A stretch of 64,000 bases of DNA from contig JAUIRK010000305.1 of NCBI GenBank assembly GCA_030549495.1, forward strand, positions 343,591 to 407,590. The letters are read 5' to 3'. The position numbers and the translations under genes are program-made. This DNA is from Nectonema munidae (taxonomy: Eukaryota; Nematomorpha; Nectonematoida; Nectonematidae). Of the stretch, positions 13,501 to 24,773 are shown piece after piece (the first letter of the stretch is position 1; each line of letters opens with the position of its first letter). The notes beneath the pieces are model-generated. The model saw nothing but the letters and a program-made list of their open reading frames with translations, did not search any database and had not been told where the DNA came from.

Positions 13501-16500
13501 GTATTTTTTTTATAATAAATCTTTGAACTGTTTCGCTTCTATTTATTTTGAAGAAATGATATAAATTAAAGGACTCATTTTACATTGCATAATTAATCCA
13601 ATCTCACCCTATAATCATATATTGTGTTAGCAGGTTAGATGTGCTTATTTTTATTCTTCATTTTAGGCTACGCTTTTTTGCTCTTTTATAACGAATCCTC
13701 CGTACATGATTTGATTGAAGCTTGCTATCAAGAAAATAGAAAATACTTTCTCTGTCTTTCTAGTCCTACCATCAAAGATAAAGCTGTGAGTTTATAGCAA
13801 TGATTCACTATTTTATATTTATTGCATTTGCTTATCTTTTTAGTTTAGTTGTCTTGAAAATTTATGTTTAAATAATGAATGTGCATAAATCAGGTGTAAA
13901 ATATTTTTGAAGCAATTAATAATAATTCTTTTCAAAAAATAAGCAATATGTAAATGTAACGGATTTCATTTTTCTTCTTAAAGCCTTCTATTCACTTTTA
14001 TATTGTGATAGTTTGAATGGTTTGAGCTAAAAACTGTGTACGTTGTTACGATTGTCAAACTTAAGTAAATAAATAACACACCACTAAAACATGTGTTAAC
14101 ATGAAAGATTAAGTTTTATATCTAGGTAGCGTTTATTATTTTAATAGTCAGTAATGGATACTCTTTTTACCAAGCGTCTACAACGCTCAATTTCAATATT
14201 CAGATTACTTGTAATACTTATCTTAGCTTATTCGCTCAACCAAAATAAAATATTTTGATTAATCTCTCTTCTGAGCTACTTGAAATGATTAAAGCAAGGA
14301 TTTTTCATATCACTTCTTTTTTTTTTGAATATTTTTAGGTTCAAATCAGACCTTGGTTATTGAGTGATGCTGATTTTGTGCTAGACGGTTCCCAAGCTCT
14401 TGATCCTCGAAAAACTATTTTTGTTGGAGGTGTTCCTCGTCCGCTCAGAGCTTGTAAAAATGATTTAGTCCCGTTTTGCTTTGCTTTTACATTACATACA
14501 AATGTGATTTATTAGTTGAATTGGCTTTAATAATGGATCGCCTTTATGGTGGAGTTTGTTATGCTGGAATAGACACTGATCCAGAGCTTAAGTATCCGAA
14601 AGGTGCGGGCCGCGTTGCCTTTGGTAATCAGCAGAGTTATGTCGCTGCTATTTCCGCTAGATTTGTTCAGCTTCAACACGGCGAAATTGACAAAAGGGTA
14701 CGCAAATATTTTCAATTTATAGAGGGTACCTTTGTTGAAATTATTAACGATATTACATTACGTTAAAATTAACAAAAAGAAATATAATACTTAATGAGAA
14801 ATAGCAAAACTTTTATTGGAGGAAAATATCTCGAAAATAATTCTAATTTAATAGTTTTGTTTGCGGCTCCCTGCAAGTAGCCTGCGTTTTGCTTTCTTCT
14901 GTTTTATTTATATGTGTGTGTTTGACTGCATGCTTTTTATTTTATGCGAAAGTTGTTATTTACAACTTTGTCATGTCGAAATTACAATGTATGTGAATTA
15001 CACAACAATTATCACATATGAGTATGGTCTATCTAGCTCAATGTTAGAATGGTATATACTAACTAAATTGTTTTTCTCCCAAATAAAATCTTATTTTAAA
15101 GATATTCATATTTTTTGTTGCTTTTAGCAAATCTGGAATTTCTTTTTGTTTGTCACCACTGTTCTAGTAGCTGGCAAATCTTTCTCTAAAAGATATTCTA
15201 GCAACTCAAAGTGAAGTAACAATGCATATAGATGTTTCTTTTTGAATTATAATACGGTTCACTTAGTTTTGAGACTATTTTTAGCGAGTCGTATTTCCAT
15301 CCAAAGTTTTGTATTTTCAACAAAGAATAAAACTTTTTACCCCATATTTAGTGGGCTCTGATGGTATTGTGTGTAACCTTTGAAAGTGTAGAGTTGCTCA
15401 TCTATCTTTAGGAAACCTGACGGAACATAATATTTTATTGTGTCATGATGAAATAAGTTGGATACATTTCTAACCGTAGCAATGTCTGTTTTTGTTTTTT
15501 TCTTGTGACTTATCATGAGCGATGTTGTGAAGAAGTCGCTATTTTTCGACATGCAGCATCTAAAAATGGGCGGATATCTTTTGGATGGTAGAGTAGCTAA
15601 ATTTGTTAAATTGTCCCGATCAAAACCAACTCGTAAGATTAAAGCTTGTTGTCCATTTAACAGACTATCAAATCTTCATCTGAACTCTTTGTTCTCAATT
15701 TAGTTTTAGAGAACCAGATTTTTTTACTTAATAAATTTTGTTTAGAAAATTTTCTCTTAATTCCTAACTTCGATGAGACAGTGTTTAAAAAAGAAAATTT
15801 TTAAATCTTTTAAAATTTGAAAAAAAATCTAAAAACGAATAAACTCGATATTTTTCGTCACAGCTGGCTTTAAATTTTATGCATTCGAATAGAACTGTAC
15901 TTTTTCAACTCTAATGAAAATATTTCATGAAGCTCTGAATGGGATTAGGGTGTGGCCAATAAAGACATACGTATACAGTGATGTAGTCAACATTTTTATT
16001 TGGAGAGTCATAGTGGGGTACTTGTATAGTTTACCAGAATTCATTAGGTCAACAAATGTTGCTTATACAAGCTCGTTAGTATTAGCAAAGGATAAAAAAT
16101 TAAAAAAATTATTTAATTTTTATAAAAAAAATCTTATTTTTCATCCGATTAATTGGTACATCCCTACTTTGTTCATCATGCATATACACTATTTCTTCTG
16201 AGGTAACTTCAATTTCATCTCAGGTAAAAATATATTCTTTAGAAAGTTTCATTTTCTTACCCACGTCATTCTATTGACTTGAATTGGAAATTTTTGAAAA
16301 TGAATAAAAAAACAATAAAAAATAAATTAGAAGTATTAATTATTATTATTAAAGATTATCAACAAAACCTGGAAAGAAAAGCAGAAAAAATATAAATTTG
16401 ATCCTAAATGAGAAATTAAAAAGGATATTTGTCCACAGATGTAGACAATTAGGCAAAATGCAATGTTTTTGCAAATATAAATAGCTATTAATTACAATTC

Positions 16501-17258
16501 AAAATCTGTTACTTTAAACTAGTATCGTGAGGAATCATGTTCTTTTTTGAAATATCGGAATGGCATCTGAAAATTTCATTAGAATCGTGATTTTAATTTT
16601 TAGGAGTATATTTAAAAAAGTTAAATTTAAATAAATTAACCTTAAATTTTATTTAAAATTCGATTTATTGATGTTCCAAATCCAAAAATTAAATGATTAA
16701 AATATATTTTGAACTTTTTTACACGACGATTGGGAATCGCAATTGTATATTTTTTTAGAAACGGAATCGTACAAATTTTGTTTTCGATCGTCCCATCAAA
16801 AGAGATAAATGCTATTTATAACATCTGTGTTCAACTTCAAGAAATGAACATTTACACTATTTAACAACTTGTCGTCTACTACACATGTTTACAGGCGTGT
16901 AAATTAGAGTTCAGTCGTCAATGCGAGAATGTTATTTATTTTTTAAATATTAAAGGTTACCCTTCATCAACATTTTAGAATGTAGTGAATTTAATTTTTA
17001 ATCGTCTAATGTTTTGGTGCTTGCATTAAGGTCGAAGTTAAGCCGTATGTTCTGGATGACCAAATGTGCGATGAATGCGGCGGAAGCAAAAGCTGTGGTA
17101 AGTACGCGCCATTTTTTTGCTCAAACATCACCTGTTTGCAATACTTCTGCGAATCTTGCTGGAGCGTTGTTCACTCGCGCCCAGGAAAAGAGTTTCACAA
17201 GCCTCTGGTCAAGGAAAGTGGAGATCGCCCACGAACCCTTCCCTTTCGATGGTATTAG
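1541..17258 (+). CDS. CPEB: CPEB2/3/4-type (Orb2-like) cytoplasmic polyadenylation element binding protein, 3' six exons
   Basis: This protein binds U-rich elements in mRNA 3' UTRs and controls polyadenylation and translation in the cytoplasm. Exons join in frame: 1541-1966, 6880-6969, 13667-13785, 14339-14453, 14516-14697 and 17031-17258 (TAG stop). From the ATG at 1570 this gives 376 residues. A Ser/Asn-rich, low-complexity N-terminal stretch is followed by RRM1 (RNP2 KVFVGGLP at 120-127, RNP1 KGYAFLLF at 162-169), RRM2 (TIFVGGVPRPLRA at 228-240, RNP1 KGAGRVAF at 269-276) and a C-terminal ZZ zinc domain with Cys 314, 317, 323, 331, 336, 341 and 344 plus His 349 and 357. The sequence resembles the CPEB2-4/Orb2 branch rather than CPEB1. 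The frame stays open upstream of Met 1 to an acceptor at 1539-1540, so the ATG at 1570 may be internal and the true N-terminus missing. Confidence 0.95.
2877..3006. mobile_element. piggyBac-type MITE, copy 1
   Basis: This 130-bp sequence is flanked by TTAA at 2873-2876 and 3007-3010. Its ends are inverted and similar: CCCGTAAACGACCA on the left, and CCGGTTATCGACCA read inward from the right. The inside shares the blocks CAGACGAT, GCAGAAGATT and CGCAGACGA with copies at 40504 and 48911. TTAA target sites and CC-starting ends are typical of piggyBac-superfamily non-autonomous elements. There is no coding capacity. Confidence 0.75.
3756..3800 (+). repeat. G-tract dispersed repeat, copy 1
   Basis: The sequence GCGCACATCCTCAAAATT runs directly into an uninterrupted G tract. 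The same phrase followed by G runs occurs near 38875, and a version without the long G run occurs near 19830. It is a short dispersed repeat of unknown class. Confidence 0.5.
3963..4170 (+). repeat. 56-bp tandem triplication of a piggyBac transposase fragment
   Basis: A 56-bp unit starts at 3963, 4019 and 4075. Each unit encodes the phrase MKFTNRKANDI (MKFTSRKANDI in the third), which is the start of the same piggyBac segment seen on the minus strand near 8950. Only the third copy continues, through a stretch encoding RYNFMSVRKNAM. The period is not a multiple of three, so the array cannot be one open frame. Confidence 0.8.
4380..4580. repeat. low-complexity A/T stretch
   Basis: Almost pure A and T with long A runs followed by long T runs. 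It carries no coding signal and may be error-prone in the assembly. Confidence 0.7.
6185..6430 (+). repeat. dispersed repeat, inverted relative to the copy at 32.1-32.4 kb
   Basis: Phrases such as AAAATTAAAAAGTTTAAGTTT, the GAAGAAAGCTCTTC region and CTCTTATTCTT recur in reverse complement between about 32120 and 32390. No coding sequence or clear terminal repeats were found, so the class is unknown. Confidence 0.5.
8219..9290 (-). pseudogene. piggyBac transposase relic 3, internally deleted
   Basis: Read on the minus strand from about 9290 down, an acidic N-terminal piece (about 9290-9180) is followed by KFTNRKANDIRYTFMSARK and then SGRIYMPSKLRKYGIKIFW, REVITDRFFTSHK, LLGTIRTNKKDIPVVFKT and YNHTKGGVNTMDSIIEEF. 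These are piggyBac DDD-family motifs in the correct order. The part carrying the first catalytic Asp (the VDEQL region) is missing between the second and third blocks. The third catalytic site reads GGVN where related copies read GGVD. Several frame changes and stops are present. It sits antisense in a CPEB intron and cannot encode an active enzyme. Confidence 0.85.
12440..12530 (-). pseudogene. piggyBac fragment, duplicate of the slice at 15.6 kb
   Basis: On the minus strand this encodes a phrase close to GFDRDNLTNLATL, which aligns with the GVDRDNMSNLQEL segment of the 28-kb piggyBac copy. The DNA is almost identical to 15575-15650 over about 75 bases. Confidence 0.7.
12551..12760 (-). pseudogene. 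piggyBac C-terminal cysteine-rich fragment
   Basis: The minus-strand frame carries CICCQQ, a CEKRDSC and a CIITC cluster, the pattern of the C-terminal Cys-rich domain of piggyBac transposases. In reading direction it lies ahead of the N-terminal slice at 12440-12530, so the two are not in natural order and the locus is rearranged. Confidence 0.55.
14454..14515 (+). other. 62-base CPEB intron
   Basis: The donor GTAAAAATG follows RPLRA and the acceptor is TTATTAG. Splicing restores the RRM2 sequence RPLRA-F-ELALIMDRLYGG. It is the smallest intron in the window, next to introns of 2.3 to 6.7 kb. Confidence 0.85.
15345..15665 (-). pseudogene. piggyBac transposase N-terminal and core slice
   Basis: On the minus strand, blocks GFDRDNLTNLATL and then, after frame changes, IKYYVPSGFLKIDEQLYTF match the order of the related copy at 28.46-28.8 kb (GVDRDNMSNL followed by FYVPGTFITVDEQLVGY). 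The first catalytic Asp context (IDEQL) is present. The rest of the gene is absent. Confidence 0.75.
15670..17030 (+). other. rest of the last CPEB intron
   Basis: AT-rich sequence up to the GCATTAAG acceptor before the ZZ-domain exon. The open frame at 15914-16201 resembles nothing I know and is best treated as chance. Confidence 0.6.
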
Positions 17259-19580
17259 AAATAGCGAAATGAAAAATCGATTGTTTATTCACACTTTCTT
17301 CTATTACATACGCCTTCTAGTATACCCCGTGTGTTCGCGCATCTATTTTCAATTATATTTATAATACTCATAGATTATGATGCCTTCTCATATCAAATAT
17401 ATCATCAACATATATGATTGATCTCGAATTAATTAATGCATAGATTATGTAAATATTTCATTATTTTACCTATTTATTCCTGAAGTCGTTTACTTTTCCA
17501 TCAGCAGCTTTCTACAATTTGAATTGAAAACCTTTCCACGAGAACCTGTTATTTATTTATCCTGCAGATTGCTTAGCTTTAAGCACAGTTTCCCTTGATT
17601 TCATTTCAAGTACCGTTGTCTGCTTTTTACGCTATATTTTTGCCTAAACATTTTACCATCAGTATTGACATTTTAAAGTGTATTTCTATATTTATTTTTT
17701 TAATGCGTCAATATTTTTTCACTCTAGTCAAAATTATCTGTTGAAATAAGAAGTTTGACTTTATTCGCATCTCTCTCCCCATCACATTTATACATATTGT
17801 ATATTTCAGCTTCTATCCTTCTTTCTCTCATATTTTCTTAGCATTTATCCCATCTCTTTTGTAGTTTTTTAATCTACTTTTTAAAGCACCTTCTTACAAC
17901 CACATTTGCACTTTTAAATTTTGATGGAAACAGTAACCATTTTTTATTTTGCTATCTGTGCACCTGTTCCATTGCCTCCGTGTGTGTGTGTGTGCACTCT
18001 CAATTTTGAGTGAAAACCCTTTTTTAAATACATTTCTTTTTTAATATTTTTAAATTTTTTACTCTGCTTTTGCTTATTAATTTTTTACGCTTTTTAACTT
18101 CTTATTGTTGTTTTTGCTGTCATCATCTTCATAATATTACACAAATTCAAACAATTTCTTTATTTTCTTCTACCCATTTAACACTCCACACCAGACTCGA
18201 GAGTACATCTTTTGAAAATTGTGCAAGTAATCATAACGATGAATATTTATATTTGCTACTACTACAAACGCGAAACAATAATTATTATTAATCTATTTTC
18301 AATTAAACACGTCAAACTTTTAAATTAACTGGCCTATTTTTTTATTTTATTTTTTTTAACGAATTTTACTGTGTTTTACTTACATCTATATCATTATTTT
18401 TGATCACTTTTAACCTACATTTGTTTCAATATATACAAGCATTAGTATTCATTGTTTAGTATACAACATTATTGCTTTGATTACATTTATTATAAATTTT
18501 TGCCCTTTGAAAATTTTTACGATCCATCTTTGAAATGGAAAAGTTGCCTTTGTGTGTAGTTGTTAATAACTTGAAGATGTTTTCCATATATTTTTGTTAG
18601 AGAGTTTTTACTTCGCTTTTTCTTTTTCCTTTTGAAACTTCTTCAAGCATCACTTGTTCACAATTTAAGTGTGATATTTGGATTTTTTCTTTTCTTATGT
18701 GTACTACGTCTTTAATCATTAAAAATATTATAATGCACACACTTGTTGATTTCATCCAATACTTCATCACCTGATCAATTAGTTTCTTGTATCGAGCGAC
18801 ACCTCTCACTCCCTAATACAGAAGTATATATATTCATATATTGCTATTAACTAATTTGTATTCATAAATTCCTGTGTATTTTTCATTTTACTTATTTACA
18901 ACACATACTATAATAATCATCAAATTCAACTCGTATACCTCATTAAACTGATATTAATAATTGAAAATGCAACTTTTTTTCTCTGTTTTTCTATCCAGAA
19001 AGAAATTTATTATACTTTATCCATGTGTTGAACATCATATTTACACAAAATAGATATTCATGCCTATTTTTTATTATTTTTCGCCTATCTCGTACTTACA
19101 CACATTTACAGATGATTAATATTATTTGTGGAAAACATATGCGCATATATTTTTGTTGTTTATAATGCGATAGAATATTTTATTAAGTGGTATACAGTAA
19201 ATACGTAGTGTATGTTTTTTGATATCCAACGTAGCATGCGAGCACTTTGTCACGATTCAATAATATCCTCATTATCATCATCGATATTTTCTGTATTTTA
19301 ATTGTTTTGTTTATGACACATTTTAAAATTGCTTTTTTATTTTTTTAAGATGAATTATTTGTTGTTTAAAATAAATATTACAAAAGTAATGTAACTTTTC
19401 ACTTTCAACTTAATATATTGGAACAACAGTCTTTTTTTTCTAACTTTCGTTTGGTTAAGATTATAAAGTAGATGGTGGCATTAAGTTAAATGAGCGTTCT
19501 TAATTTCACAGTTAGTAAATATATAACGCAACATGATTCAATTTTCCATTCTGCAGACTAATAAAGTTCTTTATCAACTA
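17259..19580. other. CPEB 3' flank and intergenic sequence
   Basis: This begins with the presumed CPEB 3' UTR, which is T-rich. I could not place a poly(A) site with confidence because AT-rich hexamers are common. A TG dinucleotide run lies near 17980. No coding sequence or transposase is recognised. Confidence 0.6.
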
Positions 19581-20515
19581 TAGCAGTGACGGGGGAAGGG
19601 GTTGCCATTTTACATTACCTTTCCATTATATCCTTATAGCTGAATTATTTCCTTACAAATTCCCGGACTTTTCCTAAAATAGTAGCTGCATCTTTTGATA
19701 CCATTTTCATGATCGATCTAATCGAATTTTTCAACCAAATTTTGATATTTAATGTCTATACCTATCACTTAGTATCTAAATTAGATACACTCTTTAAAAT
19801 TTATAATCGTTTATATACTTTCAAACCAGAGGCGCACATCCTCAAAATTATTGGGCCGATTTTTTTTGGAATTTTCAAAATTACTATTCAAGCAATCCTT
19901 TAGACTATAATGTATACAGCGCATACGTGAATTTATAAGACTACTTTCTATTTTTTTATACAAAATTGATGAAATTTAAAAATACTTCTAGCGAAAATAT
20001 TTTAATTAAATTTACATAATGCATATATACTAGTTTTTTTGAATCCAAAATTATTGGAGGCAAATAGACTTGTGCGCCTTTGTTTCATGCATAACACTTA
20101 TATACATACTTTTCTAATAAGCCTCTGTAGCAAATGTCAATCAAAATTTTTATTGCCAATAAGGTTGTCTACGAAAAAATTCATTCAAATTTGAAATAAA
20201 ATATATTTCTTATACCAAATCGACCATGTTTGTTTTAATTCTGCCCTCCTTTTTTCAATTAGAGTGTGAAAATGTTCAAATTTTAAATAACATAATTTTA
20301 TACTAAATTGACCATTCTGATTTCATTTCTAGACTCAGTCTTTGTAATTAGGGTGTAAATCTGAAATTAAGTTTATACCTGAATCCAAAAAGATCAATTT
20401 ATGAATATTTTTGATTAGAATGATTTATTGATTTTATAACTAAATAAAAAAAAATTTTTAATTCTTTTTTATTGGTTTGTGTTATACTAAACCCTCATTG
20501 AAATAGAGTAATTAA

Positions 20516-22738
20516 AGAATGGCCATGGTGTCGATTTCGACATTTCACTTTACAAAAATTTATATAACTCAATCCTGATTCATCAAATCAGTTTACTTTG
20601 AACTTTAGAATTTTTTTTCTTTGTTTTTTAGAAGTAATTATCATAAAATTTGAAAGGCAAAAATTTTTCGTCAAATTTTTCCTCCCTTGGCCAAAGTGTC
20701 GTTTTTGACATCATCTTTTATTAAGTTAAATCAAATACTTTTACATTATTTATAGATAATAGATCTTTATTTATAAACATATATTATCCCATTAGCATGT
20801 ATTATATATGTATATGCGAAAAATAGGGAGCAAATGACTAGGAACATAGAATAGCGGAAGTTCTTTTTTTGCTATGAACACATGTGTAATCTTGCAATGC
20901 ACTTCATGATGAATTATCTAATATTTTTTACAGATACGCATACTTTTTGCTTCATACATTTTGCTTATCTTCTGTTGAAGTAAAAATACGTCACTTTTCT
21001 TCATACTTTTTTTGCTTTTATTTCGTTGTTTTACATTGATTACAAAAAAATGTCTGAGAATATAGCTTTTCAAGATGCATCAACGAGCGAAGATTGCTCT
21101 TTAGAGAGTCAAAGTTCTTATTCATTTGTAAAATCAGAAGGATCATTATCTAGTCTTGAAAGTGAAGATTTTGATGATCAAGGCTGCATTGTAGTCACAA
21201 AAGATGGTTCTGTTTGGAGAGAGTTGTTTTTTTCTCAGCGAGGACGTGTTAGAAAGCAATGTGTTTTCTGCTAAACCAGGTTTACCTCCTCTGGTCAAAA
21301 GACAAGCTTCGATATCACCTTACATGGCATGGAAGCTTTTTATAAGTGAACCAATGCTTCGAATAATAAAAAGAAATACAGAGTTGTATGCTCAAAAAAC
21401 CAATACTATTTGGTCACTAAACTTTGAAAAGCTTGAAGCATTTATTGCTTTACAATATGCACGAGGTCTTTATGACAATCCTCATAGCCTTGACTTTCTT
21501 TGGAATGAAAAATATGGGCCTAATTTATTCAGATCAACTATGTCAAGAAAAATTTATTATTCAGTCACTCCGATTTGACGATAAGTCTTCAAGAAATGAG
21601 AGAGTAAGTACAGATAAATTCGCGGATGTTAAAGAAATTTTCGATATTTGTGTTCAAAATTGTATGAATTCCTTTATTCCCAATTTCAGCTTGACAATCG
21701 ACGAGCAACTACTTCCATTGAAAAATCGTTGCCCCTTCATTGTTTATATGCATAATAAACCCGATAAGTTTGGCATCAAGTTCTGGCTTCTCGTGGAAGT
21801 AGAAAGTAAATATATTTACAAAATTTTGCCTTATTTAGGAGCACAAGAGAAAGCTTCTCGTTTTGGTAAGCCTCTTGCTGAAGATGTTGTTATTAGGTTG
21901 ACTTCTGAAATAAAAAACAAAGGTTACAACATAACCGGAGATAACTTTTTTTCAAGCGTCGCGTTAGTTCAAAAACTCAGTACCCATAAAATCTTCTTTG
22001 TTGGAACATTGAGAGCAAATAGTAAAGGTGTAACAAAAGAAATGATGTGTTATGAAAAAGGTAAAAAATTTGAAAGTAAGTTTTATTACAACGATAAGGT
22101 TGGATGCATGTTTGTGAATTACCAATGCAAAGAAAAAAGATCTGTCTGCCTTTTATCTTCAATGCATGACTCTCCAACAGTTTCAAGCGATCAGAAAAAA
22201 AAAACTAACTGTAATCGACTTCTATAATCATAATAAAATTGACGTTGATATTGTGTATTTGATGTTAAGAAAATACACCACTTTGTCTGCATCAAGAAGA
22301 TGGCCATTATCAGTATGGTACAATATGCTTGACATTGCTTTGTTGAATGCATGGATTGCATATAAAAAAGCAAGTAGTGTCAAGGTCACTCGGAAGCAAT
22401 TTTTGATTCAATTGATCGAAAATCTTCGAGAAAATGCAGCAAAGAAAAATTCTAATGCAAATTTGCCTGTTTCTGAGAAGAGGAAAAGAAGAAAATGCTC
22501 AAATAAAGAATGCAACAACACAAGCGTTACCATTTGTAAAGATTATCTTCAAGCAGTTTGTGGTAGTTGTTCAGTAAGCAATTCCAGAGTTATATATGCT
22601 CTTTGTAAGATGTGTAATAAATAAAACTTAAAATAATTTAAATACCTTTGTAAACATTTTATGATTTAAAGTAGAAAAAACTAATAGTGTCGATTTAGAC
22701 ACTATGGCCAACCATAGTAAAAAAATATCGGCCATTCT
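20516..22738 (+). mobile_element. candidate limits of piggyBac element 1
   Basis: AGAATGGCC at 20516-20524 recurs inverted at 22730-22738. A second inverted pair lies just inside: GGCCATGGTGTCGATTT at 20521 against the complement of TCGATTTAGACACTATGGCC at 22690-22709. TTAA precedes the left end (20512-20515), but no TTAA follows the right one, so the limits are provisional. Confidence 0.5.
21050..22624 (+). pseudogene. piggyBac transposase 1, near full length with frameshifts
   Basis: This was a cut-and-paste DDD transposase targeting TTAA. The ATG at 21050 opens an acidic, Ser-rich N-terminus (MSENIAFQDASTSEDC). The frame changes near 21270, 21550 and 22200. Conserved blocks appear in order: SPYMAWKLFISEPML, SLTIDEQLLPLKNRCPF with catalytic Asp, NITGDNFFSS with catalytic Asp, and YNHNKIDVDIVYLM at the third site, where IDVD replaces the usual GGVD. 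A C-terminal Cys-rich domain ends in CGSC and CKMC, with TAA at 22622. The last frame change falls in a run of ten A bases, so it could be a sequencing or polymerase slip, but the others make it a pseudogene. Confidence 0.9.
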
Positions 22739-23559
22739 AGTGTAAAGATGGATATCTTGTGTAATGATCATTTCTATCGCAGCTTGAAAATTGTAAATCA
22801 TAATTTTGATTGAGAACGGAACTCGTTTACATATCCTTCATATTATGATAATTTTTTTCATAACCAGATTTACACCATGCTTATTTCATTTTTGTTCTCT
22901 ATGTTCGACATTACATTTTGAAGGCAATCAAATTGTTGATGTATGCCAGAATATAAATTTTACCAATATTTTCAATTTTTTTCGGACAATGGATTGGTTA
23001 TATGGTATCAACAAATTTTTGTTTATTACACTTTTGTTGAATATCACATTAAACAATACAATCTAATGGTATATCAAACATATAGCTTATCAGTTAAGAT
23101 TATAATTATTTCATAAAGACGGATAGAAAATTTTGAATACTTCAAAACTCACAGATGCCAATATGTAAAGATTTGGTGACTGTCAATATAATTTTAAAAT
23201 CATTTTGTCTAATTTTTTCATGCATGAAAGAGAGTTTTTTAGAAGGTGGACAACTTGATACTGATAAAAAACCTAATATCATCAAGAAATTTCTTTAATC
23301 CGAATGCTTTGAGAGCGGGTAAAATCTGTTCAAATTAAATTCATAAAAATGTTTTTTCGAACACAGATTGCAGAAAATAGATTTCTGATAAAAGAAGGGC
23401 TACCAAGAAAGGATCATCATAGAATGAATGCTCTCTAAATTTATTATATATTAATTTACCAAAGAAAAGAATCATGCCTGAAACAAAAACCTTTATACTC
23501 AGAAATGTAATAGCATTTAAGTTTGTATTTTAAAGTTAAATATGGATAATTTTATTTGG

Positions 23560-24340
23560 CGATAATTCATCTCCAACCTATATAATATATTTTATCAAAT
23601 AATCAAAATAAAATTCTGTAATCAAAGAATCGAAAAATATTCTTTAAAAAATCAAAAAATATCAAACTTTCTGTTCATATTTTGCTACCTCATACGATGT
23701 TACAAAAGTTATTACCTATACTTTGCAATTTGTACGATTTTAAATATTATATTTGTCGAATAATCAAAGAATCGAAAAATGTTCAAATCAAAAAATATTT
23801 ATTCTTTTTAAATATATCGTTGGCTCCCCTTACTTTTAAAATTGAAAGATAAACCTAGTCTTTAATAATTAATTTTTATCAAATTATGCACATACGAAAC
23901 TAAAAGTAAAGGGAGCCAACGATATATTTAAAAAGAATAAATATTTTTTGATTTGAACATTTTTCGATTCTTTGATTATTCGACAAATATAATATTTAAA
24001 ATCGTGCAAATTGCAAAGTATAGGTAATAACTTTTGTAACATCGTATGAGGTAGCAAAATATGAACAGAAAGTTTGATATTTTTTGATTTTTTAAAGAAT
24101 ATTTTTCGATTCTTTGATTACAGAATTTTATTTTGATTATTTGACAAATATAATATTTAAAATCGTGCAAATTGCAAAGTATAGGTAATAACTTTTGTAA
24201 CATCGTATGAGGTAGCAAAATATGAACAGAAAGTTTGATATTTTTTGATTTTTTAAAGAATATTTTTCGATTCTTTGATTACAGAATTTTATTTTGATTA
24301 TTTGATAAAATATATTATATAGGTTGGAGATGAATTATCG
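23560..24340. repeat. large foldback palindrome with a duplicated arm
   Basis: The left arm (about 23560-23837) is the near-perfect reverse complement of the right arm (about 23902-24340), with a spacer of about 64 bases. Both outer ends read CGATAATTCAT and CTCCAACCTA in inverted orientation. The right arm is longer because a 161-bp segment is tandemly duplicated from 23982. A related single-arm copy lies at 31975-32110. It resembles a foldback element or a de novo inverted duplication. Confidence 0.85.
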
Positions 24341-24690
24341 CGGTATACAGGTTGGAGATGAACCAACGTAGTATACAGGTATAATGTATATAGGTAATAA
24401 CTTATGTAGCATCGTCTACCCGAATGAGGTATATCAAATCTTACATCTAACAGAATGTGAACAGAAAGTTAAACATTGTCTCCCTATTTATTTGTACATG
24501 GAATAAAAACCATCGTAGTATACAGGTTGGAGATGAATCATCGTAGTATACAGGTTGGAGATGAATCATCGTAGTATACCGGTTGGAGATGAATCATTGT
24601 AGTATATAGTTTGGAGATGAATCATCGTAGAATACAGGTTGGAGAAGAATCATCGTAATATACGGGTTGGTTGGTTGGTTGGAGATATCA
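24340..24690. repeat. 28-bp minisatellite
   Basis: Units of the type GTAGTATACAGGTTGGAG followed by ATGAATCATC repeat with a 28-bp period. The clearest run is 24511-24660, with irregular units before it. It directly adjoins the foldback palindrome, whose outer end contains the same GGTTGGAGATGAAT phrase, so the array may have grown from that end. Confidence 0.8.
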
Positions 24691-24773
24691 AAGCACTTTC
24701 AGCAGTAAGGCTATATCCTCGCATTATGCTTAAGATGTCAAATCACAGTTTTTGTGAATTTGTTTTTAGAGTT

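Larger units (their letters stand above)
6970..13666 (+). other. CPEB intron inside RRM1, rich in transposon relics
   Basis: This 6.7-kb intron holds the minus-strand piggyBac relic at 8219-9290 and piggyBac slices at 12440-12760. Between about 9400 and 10200 there are coding-like phrases on the + strand in broken frames that I cannot assign. A 116-codon open frame at 11294-11644 is AT-rich and unrecognised. Simple CT/CA-rich repeats lie near 12900-12960. Confidence 0.65.
19585..23480 (-). mobile_element. copy A of the satellite-carrying TTAA-element family (incomplete)
   Basis: In this copy, relative to the reverse complement of the 54.1-61.9 kb element, three blocks appear in the same order. 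These are a subterminal block (19585-19760, sharing TTTTCCTAAAAT and TAGCTGCATCTTTTGA), tandem-like units (20200-20370 and 22850-23000, sharing phrases like ATACCAAATCGACCATG), and a decayed block (23070-23480, sharing CTACCAAGAAAGGATCATCA). A piggyBac relic (21050-22624) lies between the two unit blocks. The outer end with TTAA-CCC is not preserved at 19.58 kb. Confidence 0.6.

Noticed and set aside
17014-17364. 116-codon open frame overlapping the last CPEB exon
   Set aside because: It is the shadow of the ZZ-domain exon in another frame; the true frame has all zinc ligands.
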